The position numbers and the translations under genes are program-made. A DNA stretch of 42,108 bases from CAYVSF01 sp046482855. Its GTDB lineage: Bacteria; Bacteroidota; Bacteroidia; Bacteroidales; UBA12077. The notes beneath the pieces are model-generated. The model worked only from the letters and a program-made list of their open reading frames with translations. It was not told the origin of the DNA and did no database searches. Below are positions 34,179 through 42,108 of the stretch, piece by piece. The stretch spans positions 1-42,108 of the forward strand of contig JAWOEH010000039.1 of the NCBI GenBank assembly GCA_046482855.1, in the 5' to 3' direction. The first letter of the stretch is position 1. Each line of letters opens with the position of its first letter.

Positions 34179-35129
34179 ATGAGAAAGCAAACCATTATTT
34201 TATGCATGCTTTGGGTTGTTTTTACGCTAAGCGTAAAAGCACAACAAGATCCACAGTTTAGTCAGTCAATGTTCACGCAGTTTCAGTTTAACCCTGGTGC
34301 GGCAGGTAGCCACGATAAGGTTTGCGTAAATGCAATAAATCGACAACAGTGGATGGGGTTTGGAGAGGGTAGCCCAGTGACCTCAGCCTTTACAATAGAT
34401 GCGGCAATTCGGCCGTTTGGCATTAATAGCGGGGTAGGCTTAACCATTATGCGCGATGAGTTTGGGTTTAATGATGATATTGGGTTGAAGTTAACTTATG
34501 CCTACCGCTTGGAGCTGAGTTCCGGATTGTTGGGTATCGGTGTGAGTGGGGGCGTTTATAATAAAAGCATAGAGGCCGAATGGTATGTGCCTGAAGGGGA
34601 TCAAAGTTTAAATCCGGCAAATGATCCGGCGATTCCCGACAATGAAAGTGCAATGGCCATGGATTTTAATTTTGGTCTTTATTATTCAACCGAAAAAATG
34701 TATGTGGGTCTATCCTCCACGCATCTGAATGAAGCTCGGTTTGAATATGAAAAAGGAGAACCTATGTTGACACGACACTATTATGTTATGGCTGGCTATA
34801 ATGTAATGCTTTCAAACCCGCAGTTTGAATTCATGCCCTCCTCATTTATTCAAACCGATGGTGCAACAACAGTTTTATCTGTTAGCGGGTTGTTGAAATA
34901 CAATAAAAAAGTATGGGGAGGCGTTTCTTATAGAACCGATAATGCGATTACCGCGATGGCTGGTGTTACCCTTTTCGACTGGGTAAATGTGGGATACTCC
35001 TACGATTTTATCACCGCCACACCGCTCCGAAGTGTAAATGATGGCACTCATGAATTAATGTTAGGTTTTTGTTTTGATGTAAAGAAAGATAAAAGCCCAA
35101 AGAAATATAAAAGTGTAAGATTCTTATAG
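34179..35129 (+). CDS. PorP/SprF family type IX secretion system outer-membrane protein
   Basis: 316 residues. A signal peptide (MRKQTIILCMLWVVFTLSVKA) is followed by the family hallmark QQDPQFSQSMFTQFQFNPGAAGS, then repeated beta-strands (GVGLTIMRDEFGFNDDIGLKLTYAYRLE, in pieces) ending in LMLGFCFDVKK. PorP/SprF proteins are outer-membrane barrels that work with the T9SS translocon and help present gliding adhesins such as SprB or attach cargo. It is placed directly before gldK, the porP-gldKLMN order typical of Bacteroidota (porPKLMN in Porphyromonas). Confidence 0.93.
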   Translation: MRKQTIILCMLWVVFTLSVKAQQDPQFSQSMFTQFQFNPGAAGSHDKVCVNAINRQQWMGFGEGSPVTSAFTIDAAIRPFGINSGVGLTIMRDEFGFNDDIGLKLTYAYRLELSSGLLGIGVSGGVYNKSIEAEWYVPEGDQSLNPANDPAIPDNESAMAMDFNFGLYYSTEKMYVGLSSTHLNEARFEYEKGEPMLTRHYYVMAGYNVMLSNPQFEFMPSSFIQTDGATTVLSVSGLLKYNKKVWGGVSYRTDNAITAMAGVTLFDWVNVGYSYDFITATPLRSVNDGTHELMLGFCFDVKKDKSPKKYKSVRFL

Positions 35130-35172
35130 AGAAGAAAAGTTGTTAGTTAGCAAAATAAATATTGACAATATT

Positions 35173-36501
35173 ATGAAAAAGTTGCTTGTTTTTGTCATTC
35201 TATTGGTAGTAGCCTACAGTTGTAAGAATTACAGCCCGGGTGAACTCACCGGCGTTCAAGGGCGAAAAGGCTGGTTCGAGCCCCAGCCCTATGGTATGGT
35301 TTTCGTTCCTGCAGGATCCTATAATATGGGACCTAATGATCAGGATGTTGCCTGGGCCATGAATAATTTTACTAAAACCGTAACTGTTGGTCCCTTCTGG
35401 ATGGATGAAACGGAGATTACCAATAATGAGTACCGGCAGTTCGTACATTATGTCCGGGATTCAATTATCCGCAGGAAGCTGGGCGAAACCCTTGAAGATT
35501 TCTTGGTTACCGAAGATCAGAACGGGAACATTATTGACCCGCCCATTATTAATTGGGAGGCCGAAATTGATACGGAAAGCGAAGAAGTTATTGAAATTCT
35601 CAATGAGCTTTACTTAGCCGAACAGGAGCGTTTCTACCGAAGAAAGGAATTTGATACGCGTAAATTAATGTATGAGTATTATCAAGTAGATATGAAGCAA
35701 GCTGCTAAGAAGTCTAATCGATATGACTTTGAAACGCAATCTTATAACGGTACAGCTATTAATTCACAAGGTGAGCGTATGGAAGTAGAGGATCGCTCGG
35801 CGTTTGTTATTCGTGATGTTGTAAATGTTTACCCCGATACACTGACGTGGATTAGTGACTTTACTTACTCGTTCAACGAGCCCTATACGAACATGTACTT
35901 TTGGCATCCCTCCTATGATAATTATCCTGTAGTTGGAGTAACTTGGGATCAAGCTCGTGCATTTAGTATCTGGCGTACACAAACATTGAATAACTACTTG
36001 TATGCCGAAGGCGGAACCTTTGTTCAGGATTTCCGTTTGCCTACCGAAGCAGAGTGGGAGTATGCAGCCCGGGGAAATCTGGATCTTAACATGTACCCAT
36101 GGGGCGGTATGTACACACGAAATAAGGAAGGCTGTTTTCTGGCTAACTTTAAACCCTTGCGCGGTCGTTATGCTGATGATGGTGGTGATAGAACTGTGGC
36201 CGTAGGAAGTTATCCGCCAAATGAATATGGCTTGTACGATATGTCAGGCAATGTTGCGGAATGGACGATTAATGCTTACGACGAGAGTGCTCAAGCTTTT
36301 ATGCATGACTTAGATCCCGATTATCAGTATGATGCATTACCTGATGATCCTCCAGCAATGAAGCGAAAAGTTCTTCGCGGGGGATCTTGGAAGGATATAG
36401 GATACTTTCTTCAGAATGGTACCAGAACCTACGAGTTCCAGGATTCCGCTAAATCCTATATAGGTTTTAGGAATGTTCGAACCTTCCTGGGTTCTAATTA
36501 A
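35173..36501 (+). CDS. gldK: T9SS/gliding lipoprotein GldK (PorK)
   Basis: 442 residues from ATG 35173; the upstream ATG 35140 would spoil the lipoprotein signal. The lipobox is VAYSC (C17). The formylglycine-generating-enzyme/sulfatase-modifying-factor fold is clear: MVFVPAGSYNMG, DETEITNNEYRQFV, YPVVGVTWDQARAFSIW, RLPTEAEWEYAARG, YDMSGNVAEWT, RKVLRGGSW, IGFRNVR. In GldK this fold is structural, not enzymatic. GldK and GldN form the periplasmic ring attached to the outer membrane around the T9SS. A roughly 100-residue acidic helical insertion (about 85-215) is normal for GldK. Confidence 0.96.
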   Translation: MKKLLVFVILLVVAYSCKNYSPGELTGVQGRKGWFEPQPYGMVFVPAGSYNMGPNDQDVAWAMNNFTKTVTVGPFWMDETEITNNEYRQFVHYVRDSIIRRKLGETLEDFLVTEDQNGNIIDPPIINWEAEIDTESEEVIEILNELYLAEQERFYRRKEFDTRKLMYEYYQVDMKQAAKKSNRYDFETQSYNGTAINSQGERMEVEDRSAFVIRDVVNVYPDTLTWISDFTYSFNEPYTNMYFWHPSYDNYPVVGVTWDQARAFSIWRTQTLNNYLYAEGGTFVQDFRLPTEAEWEYAARGNLDLNMYPWGGMYTRNKEGCFLANFKPLRGRYADDGGDRTVAVGSYPPNEYGLYDMSGNVAEWTINAYDESAQAFMHDLDPDYQYDALPDDPPAMKRKVLRGGSWKDIGYFLQNGTRTYEFQDSAKSYIGFRNVRTFLGSN

Positions 36502-36524
36502 TAGAATTTTATAATATTTGTGGT

Positions 36525-37514
36525 ATGTTGAGTATAGCAGAATTAACGCAGAGTACAGGTTGGAAAAAGTTCATGGGTAAGCTATATGGCCTTGGAGCCG
36601 CTGTAGTATTGCTTGGCGCTTTGTTTAAAATACAGCACTGGCCCGGAGGAGGAATGATGCTTACCATTGGTATGGGAACGGAGATTGTGATCTTTTTCTT
36701 CTCTGCCTTTGAGCCCCTGCACGAAGAAGTGGATTGGAGTCTTGTTTATCCGGAATTAGCCGGAATTGAAGAGGACAGTGATTATGTTCCTACACCTCGT
36801 CAGCGAGGCGGAGGAGGTGGAGGGACTGGCAATGGGCTTGATACAGCTGCCTTAGAACAACTCTTCGAAAATGCCGATATTTCTCCAGAATTGTTTGAGA
36901 AACTTGGCGAAGGGCTTAAAAAGTTGACACAGACAACAGAGAATCTTGGGCACATATCTAATGCTACAGAGGCCACAAATGCTTATGTGGATAATCTTCA
37001 GGCGGCTTCCGAAAGTGTGTCATCCCTTGCCGAAGGCTATAGTAAATCCGGCGAGCAGTTGCACTCCTCTGTTGAACAATTGACCGCTTCCTATCAAAAC
37101 ACAGCTGGCAAAGTTGCGCAAAGTGGCGAGCAATTGGCGGAACAGCTTCACCAGTCCAATGCAGGTATAGGGGAAGCCTATAAAGGTTTTGAAGAGGCCT
37201 TGAAAGTACAGCTAACTACATTGAATGACGGAACTAGTGGCTATCAGGAAAAGATAGAAGGTCTTAACAAAAACCTGTCAGCTTTAAATGCTGCTTATGA
37301 GATGCAATTAAATGCCACTCATGATCATGTTAAGTCCTCCGAAGAAATTTTCTCGGGTGTTGGCAGTATGATGGAAAATTTGCAAAGTTCGGTAGAGCAA
37401 ACTGAGCTTTATAAGCAGAGCATGTCGCAGTTAAATCAAAATATCTCGGCATTGAATGCCATATATGGTAATATGCTTTCTGCCATGAATGTTTCAAATC
37501 AGCAAAATAGCTAG
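36525..37514 (+). CDS. gldL: T9SS/gliding motor protein GldL (PorL)
   Basis: 329 residues. Two N-terminal transmembrane helices (about 20-36 and 43-62) flank the family motif FKIQHWPGGGMM. E53 in helix 2 (GMGTEIVIFFF) is the membrane-embedded glutamate expected to carry the proton path of the GldLM motor. A Gly-rich linker (about 94-101) leads to a long cytoplasmic helical/coiled-coil tail with two related segments, LNKNLSALNAAYEMQLNA and LNQNISALNAIYGNMLSA. GldL forms a pentamer around the GldM dimer in the inner membrane (known for the family). The tail is longer than in the Flavobacterium protein (about 215 residues). Confidence 0.96.
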   Translation: MLSIAELTQSTGWKKFMGKLYGLGAAVVLLGALFKIQHWPGGGMMLTIGMGTEIVIFFFSAFEPLHEEVDWSLVYPELAGIEEDSDYVPTPRQRGGGGGGTGNGLDTAALEQLFENADISPELFEKLGEGLKKLTQTTENLGHISNATEATNAYVDNLQAASESVSSLAEGYSKSGEQLHSSVEQLTASYQNTAGKVAQSGEQLAEQLHQSNAGIGEAYKGFEEALKVQLTTLNDGTSGYQEKIEGLNKNLSALNAAYEMQLNATHDHVKSSEEIFSGVGSMMENLQSSVEQTELYKQSMSQLNQNISALNAIYGNMLSAMNVSNQQNS

Positions 37515-37528
37515 ATAGATAAGTTGAT

Positions 37529-39166
37529 ATGGGTCACGGAAAAGAAACTCCCAGGCAGAAGATGATTGGTATGATGTACCTTGTGCTGACAGCTATGTTG
37601 GCACTCAATGTGTCAGCCCAGGTATTGGATGCTTTTCGGTTAGTAGATGAGGGATTAAAAACTACTACAGAGAACTATACAAAAAAAAATGAGGTGCTCT
37701 ACGATCAGTTTGCAACCAAGTTTGCTGAGAATGAGGAGAAAGTAGGGCCCTATAAAGAGGCTGCGGATGAAGTTAGAGAGAGGTCCGAAGCGCTTTATCA
37801 ATATATTCAGGACCTAAAACTTGAAATTGTTAAGGTAAACCAAGGACAAAATGAGGAGGAAAACGCAGCCATTGAAGATGGAAAAATTGTCAATGAAAAG
37901 TTAAAGGGTACCGACAAGGAAGATATTGCTACACGTATTCTCATTGGTGAAAGCTATAATGGGAAAGGCTATGACCTGAAAAATATGATCAACGAGTACC
38001 GCGAAATGCTGCTTTCCAAAGTAGATGAAGACAATATACGTGTTCGCAACTCGCTAAAGAACAATTTAAATACGGATGATCCAGAGCCGAGTGATACGGA
38101 TCATAGCGAACAAACGAGTTGGGAAATAAAGCATTTTTCACACATCCCTTTAGGTGCTATTATGCCTATTTTAAGTAAGTTTCAGGTGGATGTGCGAAAT
38201 TCGGAGTCTGAGGTAGTACAGTATCTGTTAAACCAGATTGATGCCGGATCTTTTGCTTTTAACAAATTGGAAGTGGCGGTAATTCCGAATTCCAGCTATA
38301 TTATAGAGGGTAACCCTTATAAAGCAGATGTTTTCCTGGCTGCCGTAGATACCACTGCTCCGCCTAAAGTATATGTAGGGCAGTATGATAGTACACAAAA
38401 TGAAGATGGGACCTGGGATTACGAAATGATAGGGAATTATGATTCTTTGGATGTGGTAAACGGGAAAGGAAAATTTGAAGTACAACAGCGCATTGGTCAA
38501 CATACGTGGGGCGGAATTATACAGCTTATGGGACCTGATGGAAATTTAATTACCAAAACCTTTAAGCGCTCCTATCAAGTTGCAAAGCCGAATGTGGTGG
38601 TTTCTGCTACAAAGATGAATGTGTTTTATGTGGGTGTCGACAATCCGGTAAGTGTTTCTGTTGCAGGTGTCGCTACTGATAAAATACACCCCAGTATTAC
38701 GAATGGTCGAATTCGACGGCAAGGGGATGGGAACTATATTGTTAATCCCCGTCGGCCCGGAAATAGCATTGTTACAGTAAATGCAGAAGTGGAAGGAAAT
38801 ATGACTTCCATTGGAACCCAGCAATTTCGTGTTAAGAGTTTGCCCGATCCTGTTGCCAAAGTGGCCGGAAAAAAAGGCGGTGATATTCAGAAAAATGTGT
38901 TACTGGCTCAGCAAGTGGTAGCAGCAGATATGGAAAATTTTGACTTCGATTTAACTTTTAATATTACCAGTTATACGATATCAACAACCGATCAAGGGGG
39001 GTATTTTATTGAAGAACCTATTGAAGGAAGTAGAATTACCGATAGGGCAAAAGATATGATTGATCAAGCCCGAAGAAATCAAAAAATAAACTTTGAAGAT
39101 ATACGCGCTATTGGCCCCGATGGGGTAGAACGAAAATTAGCAGCGATTGTATTTACAGTTAAATAA
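37529..39166 (+). CDS. gldM: T9SS/gliding motor protein GldM (PorM)
   Basis: 545 residues. The short cytoplasmic start MGHGKETPRQKMIGMMYLVLTAMLALNVSAQVL holds the single transmembrane helix, with the conserved Arg/Lys near its border. The periplasmic part has a helical D1 domain (about 40-220), then Ig-like beta domains D2-D4 (PYKADVFLAAVD..., NVVVSATKMNVFYVGVDNPVSVSVAGV). GldM forms the dimeric rotor shaft driven by GldL and contacts the GldK/GldN ring. It starts 14 bp after gldL. Confidence 0.97.
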   Translation: MGHGKETPRQKMIGMMYLVLTAMLALNVSAQVLDAFRLVDEGLKTTTENYTKKNEVLYDQFATKFAENEEKVGPYKEAADEVRERSEALYQYIQDLKLEIVKVNQGQNEEENAAIEDGKIVNEKLKGTDKEDIATRILIGESYNGKGYDLKNMINEYREMLLSKVDEDNIRVRNSLKNNLNTDDPEPSDTDHSEQTSWEIKHFSHIPLGAIMPILSKFQVDVRNSESEVVQYLLNQIDAGSFAFNKLEVAVIPNSSYIIEGNPYKADVFLAAVDTTAPPKVYVGQYDSTQNEDGTWDYEMIGNYDSLDVVNGKGKFEVQQRIGQHTWGGIIQLMGPDGNLITKTFKRSYQVAKPNVVVSATKMNVFYVGVDNPVSVSVAGVATDKIHPSITNGRIRRQGDGNYIVNPRRPGNSIVTVNAEVEGNMTSIGTQQFRVKSLPDPVAKVAGKKGGDIQKNVLLAQQVVAADMENFDFDLTFNITSYTISTTDQGGYFIEEPIEGSRITDRAKDMIDQARRNQKINFEDIRAIGPDGVERKLAAIVFTVK

Positions 39167-39179
39167 AGCCGTTACTATT

Positions 39180-40016
39180 ATGAAAAAATTAATTGCACTA
39201 GTATTGTTAGGTCTTGTTTTTACCGTTGCAAGTCAGAAGACAACTGTTGCGCAGACGGTTACCGATAATATTTACGAAAAAGAGAATATTCCTGGTAAAC
39301 GACCTGTCCCTTTTCGGGCACTGCGAGAAGCCGACATCCTTTGGAGTAAAAAGATTTGGCAAGTGATTGATGTACGTAAAAAGATGAACCATCCTATTTA
39401 CTATCCCTTACAGGATATGGATGACCGCCGAAGTCTGATAAGCTTGCTGATTTATGGGATCAAAAATGAGGGACTTACCGCTTTTGGGGATGATGAGTTT
39501 AAAAGTGTAATGACCTTTGAAGAGGTGCAGCGAGCTTTCGATGCTCAGGCTCAAACTCAACAGGTAGAAAATGCCGAGGGTGAATTGGTCGAGGAAGAGA
39601 TTGAAGGGGAGTTTAAGTATGAGGAAATTACTCAGTACGAAATTAAAGAGATGTGGTATTTTGATCGCCAACACTCTACTATGCGTGTTCGAATCCTCGG
39701 TATTTGTCCTATTCGTACTTATGTGGATCAGGAAACCGGGCAGTTCCGAAAGGCTAAAACTTTCTGGATCTATTTTCCCGAAGTGCGCCCTTTATTGGCA
39801 CAACAAGAAGTGTTTAATCGAAATAACGATGCACAGCGTGTAAGTTTTGATGACCTATTTTGGCAACGACGCTTTGAGAGCTACATTGTACAGGAATCCA
39901 ATGTGCATGATAATCGACCTATTGTTACCTACATGCAGGGAGTAAACAACCTTATGGAGGCAAAACGTATACAGCAGGAAATTTTCAATATTGAACACGA
40001 TTTATGGGAATACTAG
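39180..40016 (+). CDS. gldN: T9SS/gliding ring protein GldN (PorN)
   Basis: 278 residues from ATG 39180, giving a normal signal peptide (MKKLIALVLLGLVFTVASQ). Family segments are RALREADILWSKKIWQVIDVRKKMNHPIYYP (in pieces), YEITQYEIKEMWYFDRQHSTMRVRILGICP and VSFDDLFWQRRFESYIVQESNVHDN. GldN binds GldK under the outer membrane and links the ring to GldM. An acidic insertion (about 120-150, VENAEGELVEEEIEGEF) is present. It is the last gene of the operon, closed by the palindrome at 40040-40069. Confidence 0.96.
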   Translation: MKKLIALVLLGLVFTVASQKTTVAQTVTDNIYEKENIPGKRPVPFRALREADILWSKKIWQVIDVRKKMNHPIYYPLQDMDDRRSLISLLIYGIKNEGLTAFGDDEFKSVMTFEEVQRAFDAQAQTQQVENAEGELVEEEIEGEFKYEEITQYEIKEMWYFDRQHSTMRVRILGICPIRTYVDQETGQFRKAKTFWIYFPEVRPLLAQQEVFNRNNDAQRVSFDDLFWQRRFESYIVQESNVHDNRPIVTYMQGVNNLMEAKRIQQEIFNIEHDLWEY

Positions 40017-40039
40017 CGGCAAAATAAGTATATATATAC

Positions 40040-40069
40040 ATAAGGGCTGATCATATGATCAGCCCTTAT
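40040..40069. terminator. Bidirectional terminator, 30-bp perfect palindrome
   Basis: A perfect 30-bp palindrome (half-site ATAAGGGCTGATCAT) lies midway between the convergent gldN and mannose-1-phosphate guanylyltransferase stops. AAGGGCTGA/TCAGCCCTT forms the strong part of the stem, with A/T on both sides, so it can stop transcription both ways. Confidence 0.8.
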
Positions 40070-40093
40070 TCGATTATAGCTATGCTTTAGCGC

Positions 40094-41185
40094 TTATAAA
40101 TACTCTTCTCCAAACTTGTATTTTACATCGTTTACAAATTGCTTAATTTCCTGCTCATCCTCCTTCTTTACAATCATTAGAATATCATCGGCATCTACTA
40201 CAATGTAATCTTTAAGGCCTTGTATAACAGCTAATTTGTTCTTAGGCATCTGCACAATGCAATTGTCCAGATCGTAGGCCAAAATCTTTTCGCCCCGCAA
40301 GCTATTTCCTCTGTCATCCAACGGTATATGCTCATGTAAGGAACCCCATGTGCCCAGATCAGCCCAGCCAAAATCTGTACAGTAGACAAAAACATTATCA
40401 GCTTTCTCCATGATTCCGTAATCAATACTAATATTCTTGCAATTATAGTAGGTATCCTCGATAAAGGCTTCCTCTTTTGAGGTATCATAAATACCTACGC
40501 CTTTTTCAAATAGGGCATCTACTTCCGGCAGGTGATCTTGAAAAGCCTTCATAATGCTTTTAAGCGACCAGATAAATATGCCAGAATTCCAGTAAAACTC
40601 TCCACTGTCAAAAAAGACCTTGGCTAATTCCTTGTTGGGTTTCTCCGTAAAGGTTTTTACCCGGTCGATGTTGGGATATCTTTTCTCGGGTTTCTCATTG
40701 GCAACCTGTATATACCCATAACCTGTTTCCGGCCTTCCGGGCTGTATGCCAAGCGTTAGTAAAGCATCCTTACCGTCAACAAAATCCAATCCTTTTTGGG
40801 CCACTTTTAAGAATACGTCTTCCTTAACAATCAGATGATCTGAGGGAGCCGTAATGATACGAGCCTGTGGATTCTTATTGAGAATTCTGTAATTAGCATA
40901 AGCGATGCAGGGGGCAGTATTCCGTCGGGCGGGTTCCAAAAGCACTTGCTGCTCACTAATATCGGGTAGTTGCCTGAGGATATCCTCTTTATAGGCTGCA
41001 TTGGTTACCAGGTAAATATTTTCCACCGGACAAATCTTAATAAATCTGTCGAAGGTCATTTGAAGTAAGGAGCGTCCTGTTCCCAGAATATCAAGAAATT
41101 GTTTGGGTTTATCTTCTTTGCTTAAAGGCCAGAAGCGGCTACCTACCCCTCCTGCCATAATTACACAATAGTTATTCGTATTCAT
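40094..41185 (-). CDS. manC: Mannose-1-phosphate guanylyltransferase
   Basis: 363 residues. It makes GDP-mannose from mannose-1-phosphate and GTP for surface polysaccharides. The nucleotidyltransferase loop is MAGGVGSRFWPLSKEDKPKQFL; further motifs are EPARRNTAPCIAYAN, ITAPSDHLI, FTEKPNKELA, YWNSGIFIW and SIDYGIMEKADNVFV. The class II phosphomannose-isomerase domain of the longer bifunctional ManC enzymes is absent, so this is the short monofunctional type common in Bacteroidota. It is a single gene, convergent to the gld operon. Confidence 0.95.
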   Translation of the reverse strand: MNTNNYCVIMAGGVGSRFWPLSKEDKPKQFLDILGTGRSLLQMTFDRFIKICPVENIYLVTNAAYKEDILRQLPDISEQQVLLEPARRNTAPCIAYANYRILNKNPQARIITAPSDHLIVKEDVFLKVAQKGLDFVDGKDALLTLGIQPGRPETGYGYIQVANEKPEKRYPNIDRVKTFTEKPNKELAKVFFDSGEFYWNSGIFIWSLKSIMKAFQDHLPEVDALFEKGVGIYDTSKEEAFIEDTYYNCKNISIDYGIMEKADNVFVYCTDFGWADLGTWGSLHEHIPLDDRGNSLRGEKILAYDLDNCIVQMPKNKLAVIQGLKDYIVVDADDILMIVKKEDEQEIKQFVNDVKYKFGEEYL

Positions 41186-41320
41186 TGGATGAAGTTTTTT
41201 TGAGTAGACTAAATTACAAAAATTCTTAGGGTATGGAAAATAACTATGAAATTAGAAACTTTTACCTACTTCCCCCAAAATGGCCAATTTATTTGTAATT
41301 TAGCCCTAAAATAATTGGTG

Positions 41321-42064
41321 ATGATGCAATTTTTTACGCACTTGGGGCGGTACTTTTTGTTTTTATACCGGGTTTTTCAAAAACCTGAGAAACACAAACT
41401 CTACTATATTCAGTTTGTTAAGGAACTAGATAAGCTGGGTATCAACTCTATGGGGATAGTGGCGCTTACCAGTGTTTTTATTGGCGCAGTAATTACCCTA
41501 CAAACTGCCTACAATACCGAAAATCCCATGTATCCCGCCTATTTAATTGGCCTTACTGCCCGAGATACTCTTTTGCTTGAGTTTTCCAGTACCATGGTGG
41601 CTTTAATTCTGGCCGGGAAAATTGGATCCAATATTGCTTCTGAAATCGGCACAATGCGGGTAACAGAGCAAATCGATGCCCTTGAGATTATGGGAATTAA
41701 CTCAGCCAGTTATCTGATCTTTCCGAAAATAGCTGCTGCGGTACTTTTTGCTCCTTTTCTTACAATTATGAGTATGTTTATCGGGCTGCTTGGGGGATGG
41801 CTTGCCGGCACGGCTACCGGAGTTATCAGTTCCGATCAATATATTTATGGGATACAATATGCTTTTGTTCCCTATTATGTAACCTATGCGTTGATTAAGA
41901 TTGCTCTTTTTGCCTTCCTTATTACAACAATCTCCTCTTATCAAGGTTATCATGTGAAAGGAGGGAGTTTAGCAGTTGGTGAAGCTAGTACCCGTGCTGT
42001 GGTTTATAGCAGTGTGTTTATTCTGCTTTTTAACTTTGTACTCACACAAATTATGCTGTCATGA
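41321..42064 (+). CDS. MlaE family ABC transporter permease
   Basis: 247 residues from ATG 41321 (41324 is equally possible; a TTG/GTG pair just upstream is less likely). Five or six transmembrane helices and the family motifs GIVALTSVFIGAVITLQTAYN, AGKIGSNIASEIGTMRVTEQIDALEIMGI and YQGYHVKGGSLAVGEASTRAVV identify the MlaE/Ttg2B permease. It moves phospholipids between the outer and inner membranes with an MlaF ATPase and an MCE-domain protein. Its stop overlaps the start of the ATPase gene by 4 bp (ATGA). Confidence 0.94.
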   Translation: MMQFFTHLGRYFLFLYRVFQKPEKHKLYYIQFVKELDKLGINSMGIVALTSVFIGAVITLQTAYNTENPMYPAYLIGLTARDTLLLEFSSTMVALILAGKIGSNIASEIGTMRVTEQIDALEIMGINSASYLIFPKIAAAVLFAPFLTIMSMFIGLLGGWLAGTATGVISSDQYIYGIQYAFVPYYVTYALIKIALFAFLITTISSYQGYHVKGGSLAVGEASTRAVVYSSVFILLFNFVLTQIMLS

Positions 42065-42108
42065 TTGAAGTTAAGAATATTAGCAAGTCGTTTGAAAATA
42101 AAAAAGTA
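42061..42108 (+). CDS. ABC transporter ATP-binding protein (MlaF type), 5' end only
   Basis: The reading frame MIEVKNISKSFENKKV runs off the end of the window. It starts like an ABC ATPase N-terminus and is translationally coupled to the MlaE-type permease, so it is most likely the MlaF partner. The Walker A motif would lie beyond the window. Confidence 0.75.
   Translation, partial: MIEVKNISKSFENKKV

Noticed and set aside
35173..36501. Formylglycine-generating sulfatase-modifying enzyme
   Set aside because: The fold is present, but the lipoprotein signal, the large acidic insertion and the gldLMN neighbours identify GldK, whose SUMF1-like domain is structural.
1..42108. CRISPR arrays, tRNA or rRNA genes, prophage
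   Set aside because: No regularly spaced repeats, cloverleaf or rRNA-like segments, integrase or phage structural genes were recognised by eye; a tRNAscan or Infernal run would be needed for certainty.

Overview
The window is chromosomal DNA of a Bacteroidota bacterium. It is most likely a gliding or type IX secretion system (T9SS) bearing member of class Bacteroidia, and the anaerobe-type gene cluster suggests something like Marinilabiliales; that placement is inference. Support comes from a porP-gldKLMN locus, a DUF4270 lipoprotein, the short Bacteroidota glycogen synthase, and promoters of the TTG / 19-20 bp / TAnnTTTG type in front of several genes. No rRNA, tRNA, CRISPR array or intact transposase gene was recognised. 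Nearly all genes look intact.

Layout. 37-1950: outer-membrane beta-barrel protein, UbiX flavin prenyltransferase, and a convergent ComF-like phosphoribosyltransferase. 1992-6637: an accessory-looking operon of a UPF0251/DUF134 regulator under a palindromic operator, a Gly/Arg-rich DUF5320 protein, two NifX/ORP-fold proteins, a DUF89 protein and two MinD-type ATPases with inserted 2x[4Fe-4S] domains. It closes with a terminator. 6628-10332: HD phosphohydrolase and a large M16 peptidase. 10493-17141 (minus): TetR-TolC-MFP-RND efflux operon ending in a small PII-like gene. 17163-18037: the only long gene-free stretch, rich in palindromic repeats. 18038-21944 (minus): glycogen synthase-DUF4270-glmS operon, divergent from panC-panD-flippase-hldE2-radA-ABC ATPase (22066-27848). 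27877-30228 (minus): PBP1A. 30352-33969: topA and a degenerate arginase-fold protein. 34179-40016: porP/sprF-gldK-gldL-gldM-gldN, the core of the T9SS and gliding motor, closed by a 30-bp perfect palindrome that acts as terminator. 40094-41185 (minus): mannose-1-phosphate guanylyltransferase. 41321-end: MlaE-type permease and the start of its ATPase.

The best candidate for a poorly described system is the 2.0-6.5 kb cluster. Its parts resemble the 'orange protein' (ORP) clusters of sulfate reducers: paired ferredoxin-type MinD ATPases plus NifX-fold metal-cluster proteins. Here the set is linked to a DUF134-zinc-ribbon regulator, DUF5320 and a DUF89 metallophosphatase, and it contains a 146-nt intergenic element whose ends form a 17-bp helix in the sense RNA. 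The second notable item is a topA-linked, catalytically degraded arginase-fold protein directly upstream of the T9SS operon.
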